From Candidatus Woesearchaeota archaeon (GTDB taxonomy: Archaea > Nanobdellota > Nanobdellia > Woesearchaeales > GW2011-AR9), in assembly GCA_018303445.1 (NCBI GenBank), contig JAGVYE010000031.1, positions 1-46,981 of the forward strand: DNA of 46,981 nucleotides, in the 5' to 3' direction. The notes beneath the pieces are model-generated. The model searched no databases. It saw nothing but the letters and a program-made list of their open reading frames with translations, and was not told where the DNA came from. This document shows, in pieces, positions 9,068 through 16,534 of the stretch. The first letter of the stretch is position 1. Each line of letters opens with the position of its first letter. A program made the translations under genes and the position numbers.

Positions 9068-9117
9068 ATCTTCTAATCATAGCAGTAACGCTCTTTATAC
9101 CCTGACTGCCAGAATGA
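9068..9117 (-). other. tRNA-Leu intron 2, canonical position 37/38, 50 nt
   Basis: The intron separates CTTAGG from A-CCCAT. Its interior holds a 7-bp helix TGGCAGT/ACTGCTA. The central helix beside the junction (CTTA with GAAG) has one mismatch. A second bulge-helix-bulge can be drawn inside (GTCA/TGAT with bulges TTC and TAG), so removal in two nested steps is possible. Either route gives the same mature loop. Confidence 0.65.
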
Positions 9118-9124
9118 CCTAAGC

Positions 9125-9149
9125 TTGGACTCATATTCAATTCAATGAT
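9125..9149 (-). other. tRNA-Leu intron 1, anticodon stem position 30/31, 25 nt
   Basis: GGAT pairs with GTCC (one G-U) as the central helix. The 3-base bulges are GG^A and AA^G, and the inner helix is TCAT/ATGA. Cutting in the bulges joins ATGG to G and completes the ATGGG strand that pairs with CCCAT. Confidence 0.75.
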
Positions 9150-9282
9150 CCATCCCGTTTGACCACTCCGGCACGCCCACATTATAGAATTCTTTTTTGA
9201 GATTGTTTTTATATCTTTCTATTGCAAATAACTTCTCAACTTCCACAAAACTTAAAAAGTAACCATTATACAAAGAAGCAAA

Positions 9283-9969
9283 ATGAAAGTTGTGGGTGTG
9301 TTGCTTATCATTGTACTTTTCTTCATCGCTTCGTTTTCGTTAAATAAATTAACTGGTTCTACCGTCGCCGAAAGTCCTGATCAATGCCTTTCCTTGGAAG
9401 GCGGGGCTCGTAATGATTGTTATTTTGAAAAATTAAAATGCAGCAAAATTACCAATGGGCCTTTCAGGGATAGCTGTGTGGCAGAATTAGCTAAGAAGAA
9501 AGGCGATCTTGCTGTTTGTAATCTTGTAAAAGGGGAAAAAGCTCGAGGCTATTGTCAATTTGAAATTGCCAAAACAAAAAAAAATTTAGAGTTATGCGAA
9601 AAGATTACTGATGAGTATTGGGCTGACAACTGTTTTTCGCACTTTGCCGCCGAAAATGAGAATGAAGAGCAGTGTTCCTCAATCGAAAATCAGGAACAGC
9701 GGCAGAGATGTTTTAAAGATCTTGCTTTTGGGACAAATAAGTACCAGCTTTGTTCTTTCCTTGATGAAAATGAGGAGATAAGATGTATCATTAAAATCGC
9801 CCGCGCTACAAAAAATACTGATGCTTGCAAGAATATTGATGATTCTTTACAAAAAGATGCTTGTCTCCATTACATTGCCACTGACAACGCTGATTTAAGT
9901 ATTTGTCAGCAAATAAAATTTAAAGGCGTTAGAGAAAGGTGTATAGAAAGGATTAATGAAGGAAAATAG
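9283..9969 (+). CDS. Exported or membrane-anchored protein with eight cysteine-pair repeats
   Basis: Residues about 3-25 (VVGVLLIIVLFFIASFSLNKL) are a signal anchor or uncleaved signal peptide. The rest contains 16 cysteines in eight near-regular units of roughly 25 residues, each of the type C-x-I/L ... R/D-x-C-x-x-x-h-A with charged helical spacers. The pattern suggests a helical-repeat domain outside the cell held by one disulphide per unit. I do not recognise a named family; similar Cys-pair repeats are known to me from unnamed DPANN proteins, so an envelope or cell-contact role is a guess. The gene has its own upstream AT-rich region, stands next to the divergently transcribed tRNA-Leu, and ends in TAG four bases before the convergent eL37 stop. 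Confidence 0.8.
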   Translation: MKVVGVLLIIVLFFIASFSLNKLTGSTVAESPDQCLSLEGGARNDCYFEKLKCSKITNGPFRDSCVAELAKKKGDLAVCNLVKGEKARGYCQFEIAKTKKNLELCEKITDEYWADNCFSHFAAENENEEQCSSIENQEQRQRCFKDLAFGTNKYQLCSFLDENEEIRCIIKIARATKNTDACKNIDDSLQKDACLHYIATDNADLSICQQIKFKGVRERCIERINEGK

Positions 9970-9972
9970 CTT

Positions 9973-10137
9973 CTATTTCTTTTTATTCCAATTGTAACTT
10001 CGTAATCTTTTTGATGCACCATAGCCACAGGAAGCGCATCGTTTCTTTCGGATATGATAAGAGCGATTACCGCATCTTCTACAGCGGATGTGGGTTTTCT
10101 TCCCGCTCTTCTTACCCATACTCCGTGTTCCTTTCAT
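9973..10137 (-). CDS. rpl37e: Large-subunit ribosomal protein eL37
   Basis: Missed by the ORF track because it is only 54 residues. The minus strand reads [40 protein letters not shown]..., which matches eL37 throughout, including the four zinc-binding cysteines (CRRC and CASC). The start is set at the MKGTRSMGK methionine because archaeal eL37 proteins usually begin M-x-KGTPSMGK. The protein is part of the 50S subunit and binds 23S rRNA. It lies 10 bases downstream of the LSm gene, a pairing conserved in many archaea. The stop is TAG, which shows that TAG works as a stop in this genome. Confidence 0.95.
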   Translation of the reverse strand: MKGTRSMGKKSGKKTHIRCRRCGNRSYHIRKKRCASCGYGASKRLRSYNWNKKK

Positions 10138-10147
10138 GTTCTACCTT

Positions 10148-10378
10148 TTAATTTACGCCAGGAGAAATAATTGTGATTGTATCCCCACGAACAAAAACGG
10201 TGCCAATTTTCCGCTTCACTTCCCCATTTTGCCTTTCTTCCGCATCTTCCAGAACAATATTTATATGAATATCAAAAGCCCGCAGTTTACCAACATAACT
10301 TGTCCCATTCTTTAATTCAACCATTACCGTCTTATTTCGTGCTGCATTTAATGCATCCAGTGGCCGACTTTCTTCCAT
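10148..10378 (-). CDS. Sm-like RNA-binding protein (LSm/SmAP)
   Basis: A 76-residue Sm-fold protein. Sm motif 1 is visible in NKTVMVELKNGTSYVGKLRAFDIHINIVLEDAEE, and Sm motif 2 in IGTVFVRGDTITIISP, with the RGD of the RNA-binding knob. Archaeal LSm proteins form heptameric rings that bind U-rich RNA, including small RNAs and tRNA precursors. It is the first gene of a two-gene unit with eL37. A TTTATATA box about 48-55 bases upstream implies a short leader. The opposite-strand ORFs in the track are shadows. Confidence 0.94.
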   Translation of the reverse strand: MEESRPLDALNAARNKTVMVELKNGTSYVGKLRAFDIHINIVLEDAEERQNGEVKRKIGTVFVRGDTITIISPGVN

Positions 10379-10526
10379 TTTTCATGACCCCCATTGTCTA
10401 TAAGACTTCAAAGAAGGTAATTCTTATATAAAGCTTTTGCTTGAATCGCTGCGTGTAATACGAGTTGAAATGTCAATTAAGAACCACTCAGAAACTCTTA
10501 TAAAGTAATCTCTATCTTCTAGAGCC

Positions 10527-11087
10527 ATGGTTAACTTCAACAAATTGCAGCAAGAATTGAAATCCTACGATGCCGAGCGGGAAAATCTCATCAAAAAAAG
10601 CCGCGACGTTCTTAAACTCAGTAAACTCGTTATCTATGCCATTCACCGTGATGAAATGGATCAAGCCGGGAAATTAGTAAAGCAGTTAGAAAAAGAAAAA
10701 CAATCTTTGGACAAAATTGCGGCCCATAGTCACCGCATGCTTTCTGAAGGGAGCTATCGAATTGCCATTCAAGAATATGTTGAAGCTCTTTTATACTTCT
10801 ATTTCGTCACCAATGGTGCTTTAGCCGATCTTCCTGTACCAGCAGAACTTTATATCATGGGACTCTCTGATCTTCCTGGTGAGTTAGTCCGCAAGGCTGT
10901 TTTTCTCGCGGGAAAAGGAGAAGTAGAAAAAGTTGTCAAGATTAAAGATGAAGTCGATATGATCTATGGTGAATTACTGAGATTTGATTTCCGCGAAAAT
11001 GAAGTGCGGCGGAAAGTTGATGGTGTTAAGTATGATCTTAGAAAGTTAGAGGATCTCGTTCTCGATTTGAAATTAAGAAAGAAATAA
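10527..11087 (+). CDS. Translin family RNA-binding protein
   Basis: A 186-residue all-helical protein. The family block ELYIMGLSDLPGELVRKAVFLAGKGEVEKV near residues 105-135 corresponds to the translin/TRAX segment that includes a GLSDLxGEL motif. SYRIAIQEYVEALLYFYFV earlier is the equally conserved Q-E-Y-x-E-A-x-x-F helix. Eukaryotic translin binds single-stranded RNA or DNA and with TRAX forms C3PO, an endonuclease that trims RNA-silencing passenger strands and precursor tRNA fragments. Whether this protein has nuclease activity cannot be decided by reading. A short run of U/A-rich sequence precedes the ATG. The methyltransferase gene follows 37 bases later on the same strand. Confidence 0.88.
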   Translation: MVNFNKLQQELKSYDAERENLIKKSRDVLKLSKLVIYAIHRDEMDQAGKLVKQLEKEKQSLDKIAAHSHRMLSEGSYRIAIQEYVEALLYFYFVTNGALADLPVPAELYIMGLSDLPGELVRKAVFLAGKGEVEKVVKIKDEVDMIYGELLRFDFRENEVRRKVDGVKYDLRKLEDLVLDLKLRKK

Positions 11088-11124
11088 AAGTTAAGCTCTG
11101 ATCCAAATACTTTTGGAGATAATA

Positions 11125-11742
11125 ATGACCCTTGCTGATGTTGTCAATACCTTGCTTATCCCTCCCGGCATTTTCAGACCTAACGAGGGGAGTATTGCCC
11201 TTGCCGAAACGGCTTTAGAATATAATGGAAAATTCCTAGAATTAGGCACTGGTTCCGGATTTATAACCATTGTTTTATATCAACAAGGAAAAAGAGGAGA
11301 GGCAACAGACATTTCTGACCGCGCGTTACGATGTGCACGAGGGAATTTTGCGAGATTCAAAGTGCAGGCGCGATTATTTAAATCAGATTTATATCAAGAA
11401 GTGGAAAGAACTTATGACACCATCATTTTTAATCCTCCAACGTCTTTTAATGAAGACGAGAATGAAAGAGTTATCAAAAATATTATTAAATCTCTATTTC
11501 CCTCTCTGATCTCCCGTTACATAAGTGCTTTCTACCAGTGGCGAAATTCTCCCGCACGAGAAGCAGCTTTATTAGATTTCATCAGAATAACTAAAGATTA
11601 CCTCACTAAAGGAGGAAGACTTCTTCTATGTGTTCTTAATGCCGATGCCATCTACTTAGAAGAGAACGCTCCACATTATGTTAGGATTAGCAGAGGCAGG
11701 AATACTATAGATAATACCCTCTTAACAGTAACGTATAGATAA
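11125..11742 (+). CDS. Class I SAM-dependent methyltransferase, HemK/PrmC-like
   Basis: The SAM-binding motif I is FLELGTGSGF, followed by the acidic end of strand 2 (ATDISDRAL) and motif IV NPPT, the N-P-P-Y/T signature shared by methyltransferases acting on glutamine, adenine or guanine nitrogen. The beginning (DVVNTLLIPPGIFRPNEGSIALAETAL) resembles small HemK-related proteins. The substrate could be a release factor, a ribosomal protein or a nucleic acid; the sequence does not decide. The track start at 11113 is a TTG. The ATG at 11125 has GGAG six bases upstream and is preferred. The stop codon lies inside the first arm of the hairpin pair described next. Confidence 0.85.
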   Translation: MTLADVVNTLLIPPGIFRPNEGSIALAETALEYNGKFLELGTGSGFITIVLYQQGKRGEATDISDRALRCARGNFARFKVQARLFKSDLYQEVERTYDTIIFNPPTSFNEDENERVIKNIIKSLFPSLISRYISAFYQWRNSPAREAALLDFIRITKDYLTKGGRLLLCVLNADAIYLEENAPHYVRISRGRNTIDNTLLTVTYR

Positions 11743-11825
11743 CTGCGTAATTTATCGCACATTTAGTGCAGTTATCTAATAAGTAAACTGCATGTAGAAA
11801 TAAGCTACATCTTACGCAGTTTACT
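11737..11825. repeat. Two adjacent perfect hairpins with an alternative fold
   Basis: Arm pairs AGATAACTGC (11737-11746) with GCAGTTATCT (11768-11777), and AGTAAACTGC (11782-11791) with GCAGTTTACT (11816-11825), are perfect. The second hairpin holds a further perfect helix ATGTAG/CTACAT. AACTGCGTAA of the first unit is also the exact complement of TTACGCAGTT of the second, so one long alternative helix can form. The element lies between two convergent genes and could stop transcription from both sides, or be a mobile palindromic repeat. Confidence 0.7.
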
Positions 11826-11845
11826 ATATCGCTAGGAAAGAATGG

Positions 11846-12697
11846 TTAGGGGGACATTCTTTTTCTCAAAAAATCTTCAACAACCTCTATGGAGATAAAC
11901 CCCCCGCCTTCTAAAAGATAATTAACTTTGTTTCTCTGATCACAAAAAATTCTAGTGAAGTTATAGTTACCATCTTTCACAACAGGCATGCCCACATCTG
12001 GAAGAGCTTTAACGGAATTAGATTCTATAAAGAATAGATCTTCCAATACTTTACCTCCTGTTGTTGTAAATGGATAAAATTTAGGAACACCACACAATCG
12101 CACTATTTCTCCGAACTTACAAAACCTGATAAAAGAATCATTTGGCACGTACATTCGCTGCGAAACATATATGGTTTCTTTCCTTACTTGAGCAAAGATC
12201 TGATCATAATATATTCCTCCTTCTCTAAGTAGTCCATTTTCAATTAAACTCAGAGGAGCCCAGTAAGCTTCTTTTTGTCCTTGCGCTAACAGCTTTGCAT
12301 ATTCAGAATTTTCAGAAAATGAAACTCTGGTTAAAGGACCGCTTTCTGGCTTGCCATTATTACCCAAGCCAGCATGTTTACAAAAAGCATCTAGCTTGGA
12401 CTGCGTCATATTAAATTCTCCATTCTCGAGAGCTCCTTGAAAACAACGCGCCATACTACTTATATCTGAGGCTTGGATAAGAGGATGAGACTCAAGTTGA
12501 ATTACTCCCCAAAATTCTCGTATTTCATCACTAAAAATATCTACTAACTTATTATAAAGAACTTTAACTTCTTCCTCCATTCGTAGCAGCTCTTTCCCTT
12601 TTCCTCCCCTGAAGACAAGAACCTCGAGTCTGGAAAAGGCAAGGCCAGGAATCAGCCCTTCTTCAATTCTGTCAACATAATATTCAGCAGGAGGCAT
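11846..12697 (-). CDS. Hypothetical protein, 283 residues
   Basis: I do not recognise the family. The sequence is a mixed alpha/beta soluble protein without signal peptide or membrane helices. Notable segments are CKHAGLGNNGKPESGPLTRVSFSENSEYAKLLAQGQKEAYWAPLSLI in the middle and a strand-rich C-terminal part ending GGGFISIEVVEDFLRKRMSP. No nucleotide-binding loop or catalytic motif stands out. The ATG at 12697 is preceded by a TTTAAA-containing AT-rich region shared with the divergent PEP-synthase-like gene. The gene converges on the hairpin pair at 11737-11825. Confidence 0.75.
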   Translation of the reverse strand: MPPAEYYVDRIEEGLIPGLAFSRLEVLVFRGGKGKELLRMEEEVKVLYNKLVDIFSDEIREFWGVIQLESHPLIQASDISSMARCFQGALENGEFNMTQSKLDAFCKHAGLGNNGKPESGPLTRVSFSENSEYAKLLAQGQKEAYWAPLSLIENGLLREGGIYYDQIFAQVRKETIYVSQRMYVPNDSFIRFCKFGEIVRLCGVPKFYPFTTTGGKVLEDLFFIESNSVKALPDVGMPVVKDGNYNFTRIFCDQRNKVNYLLEGGGFISIEVVEDFLRKRMSP

Positions 12698-12804
12698 CCT
12701 CTATCAGGAAATGATTGGTTTTAAATATTTTTCTGATTAATTACTGGTGAGAAATTAACAAAAAAAGGAATAAATATTTAAATCCCTCGTCTGGTCTTAA
12801 GGGA

Positions 12805-13749
12805 ATGGAATTTATTCGTCCTTTTACTGCCATTACAAAGAAGAACGTGGACCTTGCTGGTGGTAAAGGCGCTTCTCTTGGGGAAATGACCCATGCCGGC
12901 TTTCCCGTTCCTCCTGGTTTTGTGATCTTATCCGCAACCTTTGACCAATTCATCGATAAAACAGGCATAAAAGAAGACATCGATGCTACTCTCCATTCTG
13001 TCGACCATAAAGAAGTTCATACTATTGAAAATGCTTCAGAAAAGATTAAAGGGATTATTATGAGTAAAAAAATGCCAGAAGAAATAGCGGAACAAATTAT
13101 AAAATCATTTTCAGATCTGAAATTAAAACTCGTTGCCGTTCGTTCTAGTGCTACCGCAGAGGATAGTTCTGCCGCCGCCTGGGCAGGACAATTAGACACG
13201 TTTCTGAACACTACCCAAGTAAATCTCTTGGAAAATGTCAAGAAATGCTGGGCCTCCCTCTTTACCACCAGAGCCATCTTTTACCGCTTTGAAAAAGGCT
13301 TGCATGATCAACAGATCTCCGTCGCTGTCGTTGTACAAAAAATGGTTAATAGCGAAATTTCGGGCATTGCTTTTTCTGTCCATCCTGTAACTCAGGATCG
13401 TAATCAACTTATCATTGAAGCTGGTTTTGGTTTAGGCGAATCTATTGTCTCCGGGCAGATAACACCAGACAGTTATGTCGTAGAAAAAAAACAAATGAAA
13501 ATCTTTGACGTTAATATTTCAGAACAAAAAAGAGCCCTCTATAGAAAAGAGAAAGGTGGTAATGAATGGAAAGAACTCTCTTCAAAGGAAGGGGGGAAAC
13601 AAAAATTATCAAATGAACAAATTCTCGAATTGTCTAAATTAATTATCAACATAGAGAAGCATTATGGCTTTCCCTGCGATATTGAATGGGCTTATGAGAA
13701 AGGAAAGTTCTATATCACACAGTCTAGGCCGATTACGACACTGCAATAA
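12805..13749 (+). CDS. PEP synthase-like ATP-grasp (pyruvate phosphate dikinase N-terminal) protein
   Basis: Corresponds to the nucleotide-binding domain of PEP synthase/pyruvate phosphate dikinase. NVDLAGGKGASLGEMTHAGFPVPPGFVI is the typical opening, VRSSATAEDSSAAAWAGQLDTFLN the glycine/serine loop, IEAGFGLGESIVSGQITPDSYVV the following block, and CDIEWAYEKGKFYITQSRP the closing block of the domain. In PpsA this is followed in the same chain by the phosphohistidine and PEP-binding domains. Here the chain stops at 314 residues, and the phosphohistidine domain is in the next gene, 63 bases downstream. A TATTTAAAT box 22-29 bases before the ATG indicates leaderless expression. With the next gene it probably makes a two-subunit phosphotransferase of unknown substrate. 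Confidence 0.88.
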   Translation: MEFIRPFTAITKKNVDLAGGKGASLGEMTHAGFPVPPGFVILSATFDQFIDKTGIKEDIDATLHSVDHKEVHTIENASEKIKGIIMSKKMPEEIAEQIIKSFSDLKLKLVAVRSSATAEDSSAAAWAGQLDTFLNTTQVNLLENVKKCWASLFTTRAIFYRFEKGLHDQQISVAVVVQKMVNSEISGIAFSVHPVTQDRNQLIIEAGFGLGESIVSGQITPDSYVVEKKQMKIFDVNISEQKRALYRKEKGGNEWKELSSKEGGKQKLSNEQILELSKLIINIEKHYGFPCDIEWAYEKGKFYITQSRPITTLQ

Positions 13750-13812
13750 AAATTTATTCAAATTTGCAAAAATAAGCAAAAAGAATAAATATCTCTCCGA
13801 TATCAGAAACTT

Positions 13813-15318
13813 ATGAAATTCATCCCTGGTTTACTCAAGCAGAATCTTCTACGCTGGAAAGGGAAGAAATGGTATCATCAACGTTTTGATGGGTCTCCTT
13901 ACTTATTGCACCTTATTGCTGAAGCGGAAATCCGTGATGAGTCCAGAAAACAAGGAACTCATAATTATGTTCATTACTGTTTCTTTGAACATGGCAAAGC
14001 CGATTGGTACATCGAAATGGAGGACATTAAACGAATCTCCTCTCTTCTCTTAAAATTAGGGAAAAAGAATCCTAAAGTAAGCAAGGACTTTATCACTGCC
14101 TGGAAGAAAGATACGGAAAAATTCTACCAAAAGTGTACAGAAATCAGAAAAATGAATCTCACCATACTTTCAGATTCTGAACTGGCCACACTTCATGATA
14201 ATTTGCTTGAACTTGCTCTTAATAAAAACACTTCTAGTTCAACCATCGATGGCTTTGCTCTTGGTACAGACGAACTTTTGGCAGAGAAAATTAAGAAAGT
14301 GTATGAAAAATCATCTCTCAAAAATAGCATGAAATTAACAGAGGTCTTCTCCATTCTTACTGCTCCTATCAATCTTTCTTTCATAAATGAAGCAGAAGTA
14401 AGTTTACTGAAAAAAGCTCTGCGTATCAAGAAAAATCCAGCCCAAAAAAAGAAACTCTTAGAACAACATCAGAAAAAATATTTTTGGATTCATAATAATT
14501 ATGTTACTGCCACAATTCTCGATGCTGCTTACTTTGCTGAAGAAATTCATAAAATTTTTAATCTTCGTATCGACATTGAACAAGAAATCCATAAAATTGA
14601 AACCACGCCTCAGGAAAATCAGAGAAAGAAAAAAGAGCTTCTTAAAAAAATTATTTTGCCTGAAGAGGTCAAACTTCTCATTACCATTTCAGAGGATTTT
14701 ACCTCTTGGCAGGATGAGCGCAAAAAATCAACTTTCTGGAATGCTCATGACTTTACTCTGATTCTTAATGAAATTGGAAGACGTTTAGGACTAGCTTCTC
14801 TTGAATTAAAGTATCTCAGTCCCAGAGAAGTTAGCCGAGCCTTTAAGCATAAGCCCTCACGAGAAATACTCCAAGAACGTATGAAAAATAGTGCTTGGTA
14901 TTGGGATTTGAAAGGACATGATTGTGTCACCAGGGTAGAAGCGGATAATGTAAAGAGGACTATTCTTGGCGACACTAATCTCTCCGATGTAGACGATTTC
15001 CGTGGCTTGACCGCTTGCCTGGGAAAAGTAAGTGGTATAGTAAAAGTTGTTAAAAGTGTGACGGAAATAGAAAAAATAAATCCAGGAGATATTTTAGTTG
15101 CCGTCATGACCAGGCCGGATTACATTCCCGCCATGAAAAAAGCCGCGGCGATCGTCACCGATGAAGGCGGAGTAACCTGTCATGCCGCTATTGTAGCACG
15201 GGAATTAGGTATTCCTTGTATCATTGGCACGAAAATTGCCACGCAAGTCCTTAAAGATGGTATGCAGGTTGAAGTGAATGCTAACCATGGGTGGGTAAGG
15301 ATTGTAGGAAGAAAGTAA
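13813..15318 (+). CDS. PEP-utilizing phosphohistidine-domain protein, partner of the preceding gene
   Basis: The last 80 residues are the mobile phosphohistidine domain of PEP-utilising enzymes: GDILVAVMTRPDYIPAMKKAAAIVTDEGGVTCHAAIVARELGIPCIIGT, with the phosphorylated histidine at about residue 457 in TCHAAI. The first about 400 residues are mainly helical and resemble the middle of PEP-synthase-like and rifampicin-phosphotransferase-like proteins rather than a TIM barrel. The PEP/pyruvate barrel of true PpsA is absent from both genes. Phosphoryl transfer from ATP through the histidine to a substrate bound by the helical part is therefore the likely scheme. Conventional PEP synthesis cannot be assumed. 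Confidence 0.82.
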   Translation: MKFIPGLLKQNLLRWKGKKWYHQRFDGSPYLLHLIAEAEIRDESRKQGTHNYVHYCFFEHGKADWYIEMEDIKRISSLLLKLGKKNPKVSKDFITAWKKDTEKFYQKCTEIRKMNLTILSDSELATLHDNLLELALNKNTSSSTIDGFALGTDELLAEKIKKVYEKSSLKNSMKLTEVFSILTAPINLSFINEAEVSLLKKALRIKKNPAQKKKLLEQHQKKYFWIHNNYVTATILDAAYFAEEIHKIFNLRIDIEQEIHKIETTPQENQRKKKELLKKIILPEEVKLLITISEDFTSWQDERKKSTFWNAHDFTLILNEIGRRLGLASLELKYLSPREVSRAFKHKPSREILQERMKNSAWYWDLKGHDCVTRVEADNVKRTILGDTNLSDVDDFRGLTACLGKVSGIVKVVKSVTEIEKINPGDILVAVMTRPDYIPAMKKAAAIVTDEGGVTCHAAIVARELGIPCIIGTKIATQVLKDGMQVEVNANHGWVRIVGRK

Positions 15319-15385
15319 TAATCATTCACCACTCGATAATAACAAAATAGAAAGATTTATATAGTGGTTCCCCTTCAAATGCCTA

Positions 15386-15982
15386 ATGAAAATTCTTGCT
15401 GTAAGTGACGTGCATGGGGATAAATCATTTATTCACGAAATGGCTAAGAAAGGTGCGGAAGAAAAGGTAGATTTAGTTATCTTAGCCGGGGATATTGTTG
15501 ACCATAAAGGGAATATTGAAGGTCTCGTGGGCCCTTTTAAAGCGAAAGGACTAGAAGTAGCCGTTCTTCCAGGCAATCATGAAGGATTGGCTGAAATGGG
15601 GTTTCTTGTTGATAAATATGGTGCCAAAAATCTTCATGGTTGTGTCCTTAAGAAAGGAGACGTGGGCATTTTCGGCTGCGGTTATGCAGATATTGGCATT
15701 CACCAACTGACAGAACAAGACTTCTTTGATACCCTTAAGAAAGCTCATGATTCCTTAGGAAAAGTCAAAAAGAAAATTATGGTTACCCACATTCAGCCTA
15801 GCGACAGTATTTTAGGCTTGGGTATGTTTAGCGGCAGTTCTGGGGTACGAAAAGCTCTTGAGGAATTCAAGCCAGACGTACATATTTGCGGCCATATTCA
15901 CGAGTCGCATGGCGTTGAAGATACGATTGGAAAAACAAAAGTAATTAATGTCGGAAAGACAGGGAAAATCATTGAGATATGA
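15386..15982 (+). CDS. Calcineurin-like metallophosphoesterase (YfcE/MJ0936-like)
   Basis: All metal-binding motifs of the family are present in order: DVHGD at residues 7-11, GDIVDHKG, GNHE, THIQPSD and GHIHESHG. At 198 residues it is close to the small archaeal phosphodiesterases of the MJ0936/YfcE type, which hydrolyse phosphodiesters in vitro and usually have an unknown natural substrate. It appears cytoplasmic. TTTATATAG lies 22-30 bases before the ATG, so it is probably transcribed alone and leaderless. Confidence 0.9.
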   Translation: MKILAVSDVHGDKSFIHEMAKKGAEEKVDLVILAGDIVDHKGNIEGLVGPFKAKGLEVAVLPGNHEGLAEMGFLVDKYGAKNLHGCVLKKGDVGIFGCGYADIGIHQLTEQDFFDTLKKAHDSLGKVKKKIMVTHIQPSDSILGLGMFSGSSGVRKALEEFKPDVHICGHIHESHGVEDTIGKTKVINVGKTGKIIEI

Positions 15983-16048
15983 AATTTACTACTATTTAGT
16001 TGTTCTGATTTAGAAACTTTTATAAATAAAGAACATTAAAGCTAAGAA

Positions 16049-16534
16049 ATGAAACTTGCATTTAGGTATGATGGTTCTCTTCAAAGTCGCTTACGACAAC
16101 ATGCCCCTCAAACTGATCATGTCATCCAACAGTATCATGCTTCTCAAGAAGATTATCACATTTTTCATGATCATGATGAATTTCAAAGATTAATAAGAAT
16201 AATCTGTGATTTACCTGAAATTCCTGATGTAAACCTAAGATCACCGAGGGAAATAAAACGCAACCTTGTCTCGTTACTTGGTTTACAGGGAAGTGATCCA
16301 CGTCGTGATTGCATTCAGCGAACGTTAGACTCACACGAACGTAAAGGAGACGGTCTTGAGGATGAACCTCTTTACGGAGAATTATCCCTCGTTATCGCTC
16401 GGTGCATTCCTTATTTTCTTCTCGAATCACATACCAATTTTCCTCGGTTAGCATTATTTGCTGTTCGTGATGGAAGAATTCACCATTTTTTGCCACTTCC
16501 TAAAAAGAATCTCTACCCTATGCTGCTTTCTTAA
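16049..16534 (+). CDS. Hypothetical protein, 161 residues
   Basis: No family recognised. The protein is soluble with a histidine-rich early region (YHIFHDHDEFQRL) and a more hydrophobic C-terminal half (LSLVIARCIPYFLLESHTNFPRLALFAVRDGRIHHFLPLP). The histidines are not arranged in any metal motif I know. TTTTATAAATAAAG occurs 20-30 bases upstream of the ATG. Its 3' end overlaps by 17 bases with the end of the convergent class I LysRS-like gene. Confidence 0.65.
   Translation: MKLAFRYDGSLQSRLRQHAPQTDHVIQQYHASQEDYHIFHDHDEFQRLIRIICDLPEIPDVNLRSPREIKRNLVSLLGLQGSDPRRDCIQRTLDSHERKGDGLEDEPLYGELSLVIARCIPYFLLESHTNFPRLALFAVRDGRIHHFLPLPKKNLYPMLLS

Larger units (their letters stand above)
8986..9180 (-). 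tRNA. tRNA-Leu (anticodon UAG) with three introns
   Basis: Read on the minus strand, the ends form a perfect acceptor stem GTGGGCG/CGCCCAC with discriminator A, and no CCA is encoded. The D arm is CCG...CGG with GTGGTCAAA. The long variable arm GGC-TTAGT-GCC identifies a type II tRNA. The T stem GCAGG/CCTGT and the anticodon stem ATGGG/CCCAT are restored only when three insertions are removed. This gives loop CTTAGGA (anticodon TAG) and T loop TTCGAAT, and an 84-base mature RNA. The insertions fall at tRNA positions 30/31, 37/38 and 59/60, and two of them sit in clear bulge-helix-bulge folds. A TATAAAAA box lies about 30 bases upstream and a T6 tract follows the 3' end. Exact junctions are my own reconstruction. 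Confidence 0.85.

Noticed and set aside
10088-10431. Plus-strand ORFs of 75 and 84 residues.
   Set aside because: They lie antisense to the LSm gene, whose Sm motifs are unmistakable.
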